DNA of 64,000 bases from Polaribacter sp. BAL334 (GTDB lineage Bacteria > Bacteroidota > Bacteroidia > Flavobacteriales > Flavobacteriaceae), in assembly GCF_015767435.1 (NCBI RefSeq), contig NZ_JADWOV010000301.1:310001-374000 (forward strand). Reading direction: 5' to 3'. Shown here piece after piece: positions 1-8,400 of the stretch. Each line of letters opens with the position of its first letter. Positions within the stretch are counted from its first letter, which is position 1. A program made the position numbers and the translations under genes. The notes under the pieces are model-generated. The model did not search any database, had not been told where the DNA came from, and saw only the letters and a program-made list of their open reading frames with translations.

Positions 1-378
1 CTTCGTAAATTTTTTATCAAAACTCACAAACATATTGATCCAAAGAATTCGCGATAAACGTAAATTGAAAGGAGCTAAAATCAATAAAACCAAGAAAATA
101 CTTAAAAAAGACTGTAATAAATTTAGTTCAAAAAACACTTTTGAAATCACAAAAACAGCCACAGAAATCGCCACTGTAATTCCATAATTTACATACATTG
201 CCCCATAAAAAAAGGAAGGTTCCATCATGTATTTTAAATTACAATTCGGACAATGAGAATGAATTTCTGTCACTTTTGAAGGTCGATAATTGAATTTATT
301 TTTATAGAACTCACCTTCATGACATCTTGGACATTTTGCCTTGAAAATACTATACAATTTGGTGCCTTTTTTAAACAT
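1..378 (-). CDS. DUF983 family membrane protein (3' end cut by window edge)
   Basis: An open frame of 126 codons runs from the ATG at 378 to the left edge without a stop, so only the last few residues are missing. The N-terminus has two CxxC pairs (CPRC near residues 17-20, CPNC near 43-46), a likely zinc-binding knuckle. They are followed by a PSFFYGAMYVNYG stretch and two hydrophobic segments (about residues 60-80 and 87-105), then a basic RLSR motif. This arrangement is typical of DUF983 proteins of Flavobacteriia, whose function is unknown. It is transcribed divergently from the ABC-F gene, and the two share a symmetrical promoter. Confidence 0.8.
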   Translation of the reverse strand, partial: MFKKGTKLYSIFKAKCPRCHEGEFYKNKFNYRPSKVTEIHSHCPNCNLKYMMEPSFFYGAMYVNYGITVAISVAVFVISKVFFELNLLQSFLSIFLVLLILAPFNLRLSRILWINMFVSFDKKFTK

Positions 379-398
379 GATACAAATTAAAATTTACA

Positions 399-414
399 TA
401 CTTTTGCAAAAGTA
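399..414. promoter_or_regulatory. Palindromic, divergent pair of -7 elements
   Basis: TACTTTTGCAAAAGTA is a perfect 16-bp palindrome. On each strand it reads TACTTTTG, an exact match to the Bacteroidota -7 consensus TAnnTTTG. The rightward copy points at the ABC-F gene (ATG at 456) and the leftward copy at the DUF983 gene (ATG at 378). No TTG at the usual -33 distance is obvious on the plus strand; on the minus strand the nearest is 26 bases away. Confidence 0.6.
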
Positions 415-455
415 AATTTTTAAAAACTCATACTGAGTAACAATTATCACATTTT

Positions 456-2375
456 ATGTTAAACGTACACAATTTATCAGTCACCTTCATGGGAACTGAC
501 TTGTTTTCAGGCATTACTTTCAAACTAAATAAAGGAGATAGAATTGGATTGATAGGGAAAAATGGTGCTGGAAAATCCACACTTTTAAAAGTGCTTTCTA
601 GAGATATTGAAAGTAGTGGAGGCACTATGGCTTTTGACAAAGATGTGAGAATTGGTTTTCTACGTCAAGATATTGATTTTGTGCAAGGACGAACCATTTT
701 GGAAGAAGCGTATCAAGCATTTGTGGAAATCAAAGAAATTGAAGTAAAACTGGAGGGAATTAATGAACAATTGGTGACAAGAACGGATTATGAAAGTGAA
801 GAATACAGCCAATTAATTCATGATTTGACCGATTTAACTGAGCGTTACGAATTGCTAGGAGGGTATAATTATCAAGGAGATACTGAGAAAATATTACAAG
901 GTTTAGGATTTCAAAGAGAAGATTTTGATAAGTTGACAGATACTTTTTCTGGTGGATGGAGAATGCGAATTGAATTGGCAAAATTACTGTTGCAGAACAA
1001 TGATATTTTGTTACTAGATGAGCCTACAAACCACTTGGATATTGAATCCATTATTTGGTTAGAAAACTTTTTAAAGAATTATTCAGGTGCCATTGTGTTG
1101 GTTTCTCACGATAAAATGTTCTTAGACAACGTAACAAATAGAACTATTGAAATTTCTTTAGGTCAAATTTACGATTACAAAAAACCGTATTCTCAATTTT
1201 TAGAATTGCGAGGAGAAATCAAAGAAAAACAGTTACAGGCTCAGAAAAATCAGGACAAGGAAATCAAAGCAAAACAATTGTTGATTGATAAATTCCGTGC
1301 AAAAGCCAACAAAGCTTCTATGGCACAATCACTCATCAAACAGTTGGATAAAGTAGAGCGAATTGAAGTAGATCAGGATGACAATGCTGTGATGAATGTG
1401 CGATTTGCCATCTCTAAAGAACCAGGAAGAATCATTGTGGAGGCAGAAAATGTTTCCAAATATTATGGTGATAAAAAAATTCTAGAAAACGTAAACTTGC
1501 TGATTGAACGCAACAGTAAAATTGCGTTTGTAGGACAAAATGGACAAGGAAAATCTACCTTAGCCAAAATGATGGTGGGCGAAATTCCGTTCAAAGGTCA
1601 TTTAAAATTAGGGCACAACGTACAAGTTGGGTATTTTGCGCAAAATCAATCAGAATATTTGCCACCAGAAAAAACGGTGTTGGAAATTATGGAGGATTCA
1701 GCAACAGATGGCAACAGAATGCGCGTAAGAGACATGTTAGGTTCGTTTTTATTTGGAGGTGATGCTGTTGATAAAAAAGCAAAAGTATTGTCTGGAGGAG
1801 AGCGTAATAGATTGGCATTGTGTAAGTTATTATTGCAGCCATTCAATGTCTTGATTATGGATGAGCCTACAAATCACTTGGACATTGCCTCAAAAAATGT
1901 GTTGAAAGAAGCGTTGAAACAGTTCAATGGAACATTGATTTTAGTTTCTCACGACCGTGAATTTTTACAAGGATTGACCACAACAGTTTATGGGTTTAAA
2001 GATCACGTTATCAAAGAATATTTGGGCGATATTGATTATTTCTTAGAGCAACACAAAATGGAAAGTTTGCGTGATGCAGAAAAAAGAACGATTGTAAAAG
2101 AAGAAAAAACTGCGGAAAATAAAGAAAACACACAGTTTTCAAAGGAGCAAGACAAAGATTTGAAAAAACTCAACAACAAACTTTCAAAATTAGAATCAGA
2201 AATTTCTGATTTGGAATTAGAAATTGAGAAATTGGATGCTGAATTGGAAAAAAATTATGCAGAAGTTTCAACAAGACCTGGTTTTTTTGAGAAGTATAAA
2301 GCCAAAAAAGCAACCATGGAAAAGTTGATGCATGAATGGGAAAAATTAGAAGAGGAATTAGAAAGCATTAATTAA
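456..2375 (+). CDS. ABC-F family ATPase (duplicated nucleotide-binding domains)
   Basis: A soluble 639-residue protein with two ABC ATPase domains and no membrane segment, the layout of ABC-F proteins, which act on ribosomes. Domain 1 has Walker A GKNGAGKST (about 34-42), signature SGGWR (about 165) and Walker B LLLDEPTNHLD (about 187). Domain 2 has GQNGQGKST (about 360), LSGGERNR (about 446) and LIMDEPTNHLD (about 467). A charged linker follows domain 1. The C-terminal 100 residues are a Lys/Glu-rich coiled coil like that of Uup. It could be Uup-like or another housekeeping ABC-F; subfamily and any antibiotic-protection role cannot be decided from the sequence. Nine bases separate it from the next gene, so the two are probably co-transcribed. 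Confidence 0.9.
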   Translation: MLNVHNLSVTFMGTDLFSGITFKLNKGDRIGLIGKNGAGKSTLLKVLSRDIESSGGTMAFDKDVRIGFLRQDIDFVQGRTILEEAYQAFVEIKEIEVKLEGINEQLVTRTDYESEEYSQLIHDLTDLTERYELLGGYNYQGDTEKILQGLGFQREDFDKLTDTFSGGWRMRIELAKLLLQNNDILLLDEPTNHLDIESIIWLENFLKNYSGAIVLVSHDKMFLDNVTNRTIEISLGQIYDYKKPYSQFLELRGEIKEKQLQAQKNQDKEIKAKQLLIDKFRAKANKASMAQSLIKQLDKVERIEVDQDDNAVMNVRFAISKEPGRIIVEAENVSKYYGDKKILENVNLLIERNSKIAFVGQNGQGKSTLAKMMVGEIPFKGHLKLGHNVQVGYFAQNQSEYLPPEKTVLEIMEDSATDGNRMRVRDMLGSFLFGGDAVDKKAKVLSGGERNRLALCKLLLQPFNVLIMDEPTNHLDIASKNVLKEALKQFNGTLILVSHDREFLQGLTTTVYGFKDHVIKEYLGDIDYFLEQHKMESLRDAEKRTIVKEEKTAENKENTQFSKEQDKDLKKLNNKLSKLESEISDLELEIEKLDAELEKNYAEVSTRPGFFEKYKAKKATMEKLMHEWEKLEEELESIN

Positions 2376-2384
2376 TATTTTCTT

Positions 2385-3332
2385 TTGGACATAAAAATTG
2401 ATTTTTTTAATACCCAAATTTCGTCAAGAAATCAACAAATTGTGCTCCCCATTTTGGAAGAAAAACAGGTTGAGTTGTTCATCAAAAGAGAAGACGAAAT
2501 TCATCCTTTTATCTCTGGAAATAAATTCAGGAAACTAAAATACAATCTCCAAGAAGCTAAAAATCAAGGATATAAAACTTTGCTGACTTTTGGAGGTGCA
2601 TTTTCAAATCATATAATTGCTACTGCTGTTGCTGGAAAAATGACTGGTTTCAGGACTATTGGAATCATAAGAGGAGATGAATTAGCCACTGATTTTCAAA
2701 AAACAATTCTCGAAAATCCAACGTTGCAGAAAGCACACGAAAACGGAATGATGTTCGAATTTGTATCAAGAGAAAGGTACAGAACAAAAACTTCCGAAGA
2801 ATTTTTACAGCAACTTACTGCAAAATTTGGTGATTTTTATTTGATTCCAGAAGGAGGAACCAATGAATTTGCCATTAAAGGTTGTGAAGAAATTTTAACA
2901 GCAAAAGATTCAAAATTCGATTATATTTGTTGTGCAGTTGGCACAGGAGGAACTATTTCAGGCTTGGTAAATGCGTCTGAAAAACATCAAAAAGTGATTG
3001 GTTTTCCTGCATTGAAAGGCAATTTTTTGAAAACTGAAATCGAAAAATATACCACAAAAACCAATTGGAGTTTGCAAACGGATTTTCATTTTGGAGGGTA
3101 TGCAAAATATAACGCAACCTTGATTCGTTTTATCAATGAATTTAAACTGAAAACAACTGTGTTGCTTGATCCGATTTATAACTCGAAAATGCTCTATGGA
3201 GTATTGGAAATGATCAAAAATGACGGATTCCAAAAAGGAGCAAAAATTCTGGCAATTCACACTGGAGGTTTGCAGGGAATTCAAGGTGTAAATCAACAAT
3301 TACACAAAAATAACGAGGAAATTATACATTGA
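2385..3332 (+). CDS. PLP-dependent ACC deaminase / D-cysteine desulfhydrase family enzyme
   Basis: A 315-residue fold-type II PLP enzyme. The SGNKFRKLKY motif gives the PLP lysine at K47. GGAFSNH (about 70), EGGTNEFAIKG (about 155), the phosphate-binding loop VGTGGTISG (about 188) and a terminal HTGGLQG are family landmarks. The family removes ammonia and/or sulfide from small amino acids, such as D-cysteine or 1-aminocyclopropane-1-carboxylate; the substrate cannot be assigned here. The start is TTG at 2385: the first in-frame ATG lies about 80 residues in and would delete the PLP lysine. It sits between the ABC-F gene and the glucosaminidase gene, with only 2 bases between its stop and the next ATG. 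Confidence 0.85.
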   Translation: MDIKIDFFNTQISSRNQQIVLPILEEKQVELFIKREDEIHPFISGNKFRKLKYNLQEAKNQGYKTLLTFGGAFSNHIIATAVAGKMTGFRTIGIIRGDELATDFQKTILENPTLQKAHENGMMFEFVSRERYRTKTSEEFLQQLTAKFGDFYLIPEGGTNEFAIKGCEEILTAKDSKFDYICCAVGTGGTISGLVNASEKHQKVIGFPALKGNFLKTEIEKYTTKTNWSLQTDFHFGGYAKYNATLIRFINEFKLKTTVLLDPIYNSKMLYGVLEMIKNDGFQKGAKILAIHTGGLQGIQGVNQQLHKNNEEIIH

Positions 3333-3334
3333 AA

Positions 3335-4174
3335 ATGAGTTTTAAAAATATACTATTTTGTTTGATTTTACTAGTAGTTGCGAGTTGTGGCTCTAAAAAA
3401 ACGGTCGTAAAACCAAGTAAGAAAAAAGTAGTAAAAGTTGTTGAAAAGGAACCTGTCAAATTACCTTCCGTGGATGAAAAAAAACACGTTAAAGAATTGA
3501 AAGACAAAAAAGAAAATCTCAATAAATATACCTTAGAATATATTGAAAAATTTGCTCCCATTGCAGTAAAAAAAATGCACACACATAAAATTCCAGCAAG
3601 TATTACGTTGGCGCAAGGAGTCTTAGAATCAGGAAGTGGAAGAAGTGAATTGGCAATGAAATCAAACAATCATTTTGGGATTAAATGCCATACAAATTGG
3701 ACAGGAGAAAGTGTCACTCATGATGATGATGAAAAAGGCGAATGTTTCCGAAAATACGAATATCCAGAAACTTCTTATGAAGATCATTCTGCATTTTTAA
3801 CCCAAAGAAAACGCTATGAATTTTTGTTTTCTTACAGTACAAAAGACTACAAGAAATGGGCTAGAGGATTGAAAGATGCAGGGTATGCAACGGATCCAAA
3901 ATATCCAGAAAAACTCATCAAAATTATTGAAGATTATCAATTACATGAGTTTGATAACATCAAAGAAAAGGATTTCAAATATGCAAAAATTGATGAAAAA
4001 ATAGATGAAAAGCTCGAAGAGAACATCGACAAAACATCTTTTTATGAAGTGCAAAAAGGAGATACTTTATATTCAATTTCCAAGCGATTTATGATTTCTG
4101 TGGAAGATTTAAAAGATCGCAATAACTTAAAAGACAATACCATTTCTATTGGTCAAATTTTGAAAATAAAATAA
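3335..4174 (+). CDS. GH73-type glucosaminidase lipoprotein with C-terminal LysM
   Basis: A predicted peptidoglycan hydrolase of 279 residues. I chose ATG 3335 over the TTG at 3329, which overlaps the upstream stop. A short hydrophobic leader ends in a lipobox V-A-S-C (Cys18), followed by a Lys-rich linker. Residues about 60-200 match the FlgJ/GH73 glucosaminidase domain: ITLAQGVLESGSGRSEL contains the conserved Glu, followed by SNNHFGIKC and the YEDHSAFL block. The last 45 residues are a LysM domain (YEVQKGDTLYSISKRF...). The product should be anchored to a membrane facing the periplasm and cut or remodel glycan strands. It is the last gene of a three-gene run ending in a hairpin. Confidence 0.88.
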   Translation: MSFKNILFCLILLVVASCGSKKTVVKPSKKKVVKVVEKEPVKLPSVDEKKHVKELKDKKENLNKYTLEYIEKFAPIAVKKMHTHKIPASITLAQGVLESGSGRSELAMKSNNHFGIKCHTNWTGESVTHDDDEKGECFRKYEYPETSYEDHSAFLTQRKRYEFLFSYSTKDYKKWARGLKDAGYATDPKYPEKLIKIIEDYQLHEFDNIKEKDFKYAKIDEKIDEKLEENIDKTSFYEVQKGDTLYSISKRFMISVEDLKDRNNLKDNTISIGQILKIK

Positions 4175-4195
4175 GCTCCCATTGTAGGAGCTTAT
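4171..4195. terminator. Bidirectional intrinsic terminator
   Basis: The 9-bp stem ATAAGCTCC / GGAGCTTAT has a 7-base loop and overlaps the glucosaminidase stop codon. A T-rich stretch follows. It lies between convergent genes (glucosaminidase on plus, vWA protein on minus) and can serve both. Confidence 0.75.
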
Positions 4196-4221
4196 TTAAG
4201 TTTTGTATTTTTTTAGAAAAC

Positions 4222-5349
4222 TTACCAAGAATAATTTTTTGAAATGGCTTGTTTCTTAATCGCTTGAATCATCACATTATCCAACACTTCTTTTTGAGAT
4301 GATTCAAGGTTTTTTTCTGTAATATATTTTCTTCTTTTTGCATCCAATTCAGTTATTTTATCTTGAATCGTTTTTCGTTCTTCTGACTTTTTTGCTACAT
4401 ATTCTTTGATTTCTTTTACTGATTTTTTTTGCAATTCTTCAGGAAGTAATTTTGTATCTATTTTCTCTAAATCTACACTATTTTTTTTCATAGCATCTAC
4501 CAAATCCCAACTGGCATTGTCATACAGTCTTGAACTTTTGCTAATAGTTCTGCTTACAATGACCATTTCATTCAGTTTGGCTGCATTTACATCCTGTTCA
4601 TATTGTTTTGATTTATTTTCAGAACCTTTTTTTCCATAATAAATGTAAGTTGCGTTCAATCTTTTGTTCAATATGATAATTTCATCATCATAAGGAGTGA
4701 CAATATGCACCATTTTTTTATTGTGATCAATGGTCATATAATCGCCTTTACCCAATTCAGCACCATCTTTCCACATTGCCGAAATTCCATTGGAATAATC
4801 ACCGCAAAAAATGGTATTGATCAAAATTCCTTTTTCTTTGGCGCTGGCAATGGCTTCTTTATAATTGACATTTCCTTGTGTAAAAGGTTCATTACCAGCA
4901 ATAAATAGCAATTTTAAATCTTCTTCATTTTTTCCCCAAGACAATTCTTTGACAGCAGTATCTATCACTTGTCCACAAAATTCACTACCTCCATTTGTTT
5001 TTAAGGAGAATAATTTTTCTGAAATTTCATCCAAATCACTTGTAAATTGCAACACCATTCTTATAAATCCTTCTTCAGAAGGCAAATTGGCATTGCCATA
5101 TTCATACAAAGCAATTTCTAAATTTGGCTTTTTCATACCATATTTTGCATACGATAATTCGTTGATAATACCCCACAATTGGGCTTTTGCTTGGTCAATT
5201 AAACCATCCATACTGTTACTAGTGTCCAATAAAATTGCCATTTTAATGGTTTGATTTTTTTCTTTTTCTTCGATAATTGATTGATTTGCAAAACCAATTT
5301 GTGTGAAGAATAGCAAAAGTGTTGTAGTTTTCAAAATTATTGATTTCAT
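4222..5349 (-). CDS. Secreted von Willebrand factor A domain protein
   Basis: A 375-residue protein with an N-terminal signal peptide (hydrophobic to about residue 21). A vWA domain begins with KMAILLDTSNSMDG, giving the MIDAS metal motif D42-x-S44-x-S46. TNGGSEFCG carries the likely MIDAS threonine. The C-terminal third is Lys/Glu-rich and predicted helical or coiled. vWA domains bind protein partners through a divalent metal; no enzymatic domain is visible. It probably acts in the periplasm or at the cell envelope. It stands alone, convergent with the glucosaminidase gene. Confidence 0.75.
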   Translation of the reverse strand: MKSIILKTTTLLLFFTQIGFANQSIIEEKEKNQTIKMAILLDTSNSMDGLIDQAKAQLWGIINELSYAKYGMKKPNLEIALYEYGNANLPSEEGFIRMVLQFTSDLDEISEKLFSLKTNGGSEFCGQVIDTAVKELSWGKNEEDLKLLFIAGNEPFTQGNVNYKEAIASAKEKGILINTIFCGDYSNGISAMWKDGAELGKGDYMTIDHNKKMVHIVTPYDDEIIILNKRLNATYIYYGKKGSENKSKQYEQDVNAAKLNEMVIVSRTISKSSRLYDNASWDLVDAMKKNSVDLEKIDTKLLPEELQKKSVKEIKEYVAKKSEERKTIQDKITELDAKRRKYITEKNLESSQKEVLDNVMIQAIKKQAISKNYSW

Positions 5350-5516
5350 AAGAATGTGATTAAGGTGATTTCTTTTTTTAATGATTGATAGTTTTCAAAA
5401 TATCAATTGTAATGCCAAAAATAATTTGATAGAAACCAACGTGGGTTTTTGGATGGAATTTGAATGATTTTATATATCTTTATTCATCAGAAATAATGTA
5501 AAAAAATCAACTGAAC

Positions 5517-6032
5517 ATGCCCATTATAAAACCTGTGAACGGAAAATCACCTCAAATTTCAGAGGATTGTTATATTGCTGAAAATGCCACAATTGTTGGG
5601 GAAGTTTTTATTGGAAAACAATGCAGTGTTTGGTTCAATGCAGTCATTAGAGGTGATGTACATTACATTAAAATTGGCGATAAAGTAAACATTCAAGATG
5701 GTGCTGTGTTGCATGCAACTTATTTGAAATCTCCTACAAATATTGGAAATAATGTTTCAATAGGTCATAATGCAATTGTGCATGGTTGTACCATTCACGA
5801 CAATGTTTTGGTTGGAATGGGTGCTATTATTATGGATGATTGTGTGGTCGAATCAAATTCGATTATTGCAGCTGGAGCTGTGGTAACCAAAAATACCCAC
5901 GTTGAAAGTGGCAGTATTTATGCAGGTGTTCCTGCCAAAAAAGTGAAAGACATTTCTCAGGAATTAATTTCTGGTGAAATTGATAGAATTGCTAACAATT
6001 ATTTGAAATATTCAAGCTGGTTTCAGGAATAA
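5517..6032 (+). CDS. Gamma-carbonic anhydrase-like left-handed beta-helix protein
   Basis: A 171-residue protein built of hexapeptide repeats, matching the YrdA/CaiE/gamma-carbonic anhydrase family. Three histidines fit the trimer's zinc site: GDVHYIKIG, then NNVSIGHNAIVHGC with two His five residues apart. NIQDGAVLHA is also conserved. The family binds Zn or Fe between subunits; many members have weak or unknown carbonic anhydrase activity, so the enzymatic role is inferred. It is a single gene followed by a strong hairpin. Confidence 0.88.
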   Translation: MPIIKPVNGKSPQISEDCYIAENATIVGEVFIGKQCSVWFNAVIRGDVHYIKIGDKVNIQDGAVLHATYLKSPTNIGNNVSIGHNAIVHGCTIHDNVLVGMGAIIMDDCVVESNSIIAAGAVVTKNTHVESGSIYAGVPAKKVKDISQELISGEIDRIANNYLKYSSWFQE

Positions 6033-6066
6033 AAAAGCCCAATTTCATCTAAGAAATTGAGCTTTT
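6033..6066. terminator. Bidirectional intrinsic terminator
   Basis: A 14-base stem with one mismatch (6033-6046 with 6053-6066) and a 6-base loop. It has A-runs on the left and a T-run on the right, so it can end both the carbonic anhydrase gene (plus) and the Spy-like gene (minus). Confidence 0.75.
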
Positions 6067-6088
6067 CATTACTAACTAACCAAACTTA

Positions 6089-6562
6089 CTATTTTTTTCC
6101 TTCCTTTTCTGGCATTCTTTTTCTCATTCCATTTCGTGCTTCCATCATTTTTTTTCCTTTCATTTTACGCATTTTCACCATTTTTTCAAATTCCTCAAAT
6201 TGTTCTTTGGTCAAAATTTCTTTCATCGCTTTTTTCATCGCAATTTGATTGTCCAATTGTTGATTTTTCATCGCAAAAAGTTCATCCTCAGAAGGTCTTT
6301 GTTTGTTAACTCTTGCCGCTTTCATTTTTTCCATAGCTGCTTTGCGCTGAGTAGCTTGTGCAAGTAACAATGGTTTGATTTGATTTTGTTGTTTTTCATT
6401 CAAATCCAATGCCAATGTCATTTTTTTAACAGCCAATTCCGAATGTTGCTCAGCGCTAAATTGCGGTCTTTGTTGTTTGTTGTTTTGGTCTTTGTTTTGT
6501 TGCGCATTTACAGAAATCGTTCCTGCAATTGCCATCATTAAAATAAGTGCGAAATTTTTCAT
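6089..6562 (-). CDS. Small secreted Met/Lys/Gln-rich helical protein (Spy/CpxP-like)
   Basis: A 157-residue protein with a clear signal peptide (cleavage after VNA, about residue 20). The mature part is almost entirely charged and predicted helical, rich in Gln, Lys and Met. The pattern LDLNEKQQNQIKPLLL, later followed by LTKEQFEEFEKM, resembles the LTxxQ helices of Spy/CpxP periplasmic chaperones and of related Bacteroidota proteins. The Met/Lys-rich tail (KMRKMKGKKMMEARNGMRKRM) could bind metal or anionic partners; this is inference. It is convergent with the carbonic anhydrase gene. Confidence 0.6.
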   Translation of the reverse strand: MKNFALILMMAIAGTISVNAQQNKDQNNKQQRPQFSAEQHSELAVKKMTLALDLNEKQQNQIKPLLLAQATQRKAAMEKMKAARVNKQRPSEDELFAMKNQQLDNQIAMKKAMKEILTKEQFEEFEKMVKMRKMKGKKMMEARNGMRKRMPEKEGKK

Positions 6563-6665
6563 TTTTAGGTTGTTTTTATTTTTTATTGTTGCTTCTTTGA
6601 CATATAAAATATCAAAAGGTTTAACTTTGCAATTGCTTTTAACAAGTGATTAACAACCATTACCT

Positions 6666-8309
6666 ATGAAAAAAATTATTTTTTTACTCCTTTTCGTAAA
6701 TCAATTGTCTTTTACTCAAGAAACTGTTAAAGTCGATTTAAGCAATCCAAATGCAACCATTCAAACCCATTTGTATTTTTTGCAAAACAATACCTATCAA
6801 CCTGAAAAATCAGCAAAAACGATTTATGGTTTACCGAAAAAGCAAGCGATTGAAAAAGCAATTAAATTAAAGAAAATCCTAGATGGAAAGGGGTTGTTTA
6901 TTGATCTAAATAAAGTACCAAACAACCCAAATTATAGCGATTCTATTGGATATATCAATGTTTATAAATATGTGATTTTTCCATTAAGAATGCCTCAGAT
7001 TTCTGTTGAAAAAATAAATGGGAAATGGTATTATTCTCAAGAAACGGTTGCTCAAATTGACGCAATTTACAATCAAGTTTTTCCATGGTATGTGCATAAA
7101 TTGCAAAAATTAATTCCAGTTTCTGGGTATAAAAGAATTTTCGGAATTGAATTGTGGCAAATTGCTGGAATCCTATTTTTAATGATTTTTACAGTAGTAA
7201 TGGTAATTATTGTTAAAAAAATTATTTACTGGGTTTTAGAAACTTTACAAAGGAAAATTACACACAAAGCCTCTGATTTTGAAGAAAAATTGGCTTTAAA
7301 ACGCTTAGCACATCCTATTAGTTTGTTTGTAGGAATCAATATCATCGATATTGCATTTCCTTCTTTACAATTTGCCATAGATATAAATACTTGGGTCTTT
7401 TTATCGATAAATATTGCTGAGACTGTTTTCTTGATTTATATTTTATTGAAATTAGTGAAAGTAGTCATGGGTATTTATGCAGATTATACACAAAAAACGG
7501 ATAGCAAATTAGACGATCAATTAGTGCCAATTCTCAATAATTTTTTAAAAGGAATTGTCTTTGTTTTTGGGTTTTTCAAAATATTGCGATTGTTTGGAGT
7601 AGATGCAACTACGTTATTGGCAGGAGCAACTATTGGAGGTTTGGCTTTTGCGTTGGCATCTCAAGATACCGTGAAGAACTTGATTGGGACAATCATGATT
7701 TTTATTGATAAACCATTTCATATTGGTGATTGGATTTTGACTTCTGAACTAGAAGGAACTGTTGAAAAAGTTGGATTTCGCTCCACAAGAGTTCGAGCTG
7801 CAGACACCTCTATTTTCCAAATTCCAAATAGTAAATTATCGGAAATTGTGATCAATAATAAAGGAATGTTGCTTTTTAGAAGATATCGAACAGAACTTGG
7901 ATTGCGTTATGACACTCCACCAGAATTGATTGAAGCTTTTGTGAAAGGTGTTCGCGAACTTATTTTGGCACATCCAGATTCAAGAAAAGATGCTTATAAT
8001 GTGGAATTTATTGGTTTTGGAGATTCTGCCTTATTAATTATGGTGAATGTTTATTTTAGAAGTTTGGACTGGAACTTTGAGCAATCTTCCAAACATAAAT
8101 TGCATTTAGCCATTGTAAAATTAGCCAAAGAATTGGGTGTAGAATTTGCATTTCCTTCAACTACGGTTACTATTGAAAATTTTCCTGAGAAAAATGGATT
8201 GAATCCGAAATATGATACCAATCAAGAACGAATTGCAGCAGCAGTTTCATCAGTAGTGAATGGCTTTATTGAAGAAAATCCAACTGAAAAAAGTGAATCT
8301 GATATTTGA
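6666..8309 (+). CDS. MscS-type mechanosensitive ion channel
   Basis: A 547-residue protein with a signal peptide, then a periplasmic region of about 150 residues with no known domain. Four or so membrane helices follow (about 167-190, 218-236, 245-268, 285-300). The MscS pore helix and beta domain begin at TLLAGATIGGLAFALASQDTVKNL and continue through FIDKPFHIGDWI and the C-terminal alpha/beta domain. The family releases solutes on hypo-osmotic shock; the long N-terminal region makes it larger than E. coli MscS. It is a single gene with about 90 bases to the next gene on the same strand. Confidence 0.9.
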   Translation: MKKIIFLLLFVNQLSFTQETVKVDLSNPNATIQTHLYFLQNNTYQPEKSAKTIYGLPKKQAIEKAIKLKKILDGKGLFIDLNKVPNNPNYSDSIGYINVYKYVIFPLRMPQISVEKINGKWYYSQETVAQIDAIYNQVFPWYVHKLQKLIPVSGYKRIFGIELWQIAGILFLMIFTVVMVIIVKKIIYWVLETLQRKITHKASDFEEKLALKRLAHPISLFVGINIIDIAFPSLQFAIDINTWVFLSINIAETVFLIYILLKLVKVVMGIYADYTQKTDSKLDDQLVPILNNFLKGIVFVFGFFKILRLFGVDATTLLAGATIGGLAFALASQDTVKNLIGTIMIFIDKPFHIGDWILTSELEGTVEKVGFRSTRVRAADTSIFQIPNSKLSEIVINNKGMLLFRRYRTELGLRYDTPPELIEAFVKGVRELILAHPDSRKDAYNVEFIGFGDSALLIMVNVYFRSLDWNFEQSSKHKLHLAIVKLAKELGVEFAFPSTTVTIENFPEKNGLNPKYDTNQERIAAAVSSVVNGFIEENPTEKSESDI

Positions 8310-8400
8310 TTCAAACAATTAAATCAAAAAATTTACAGTTGATAATTGAAAAAAGTGTAACAAAACGAACTATAATTCGACTTGTAATAAAAAATATTTC

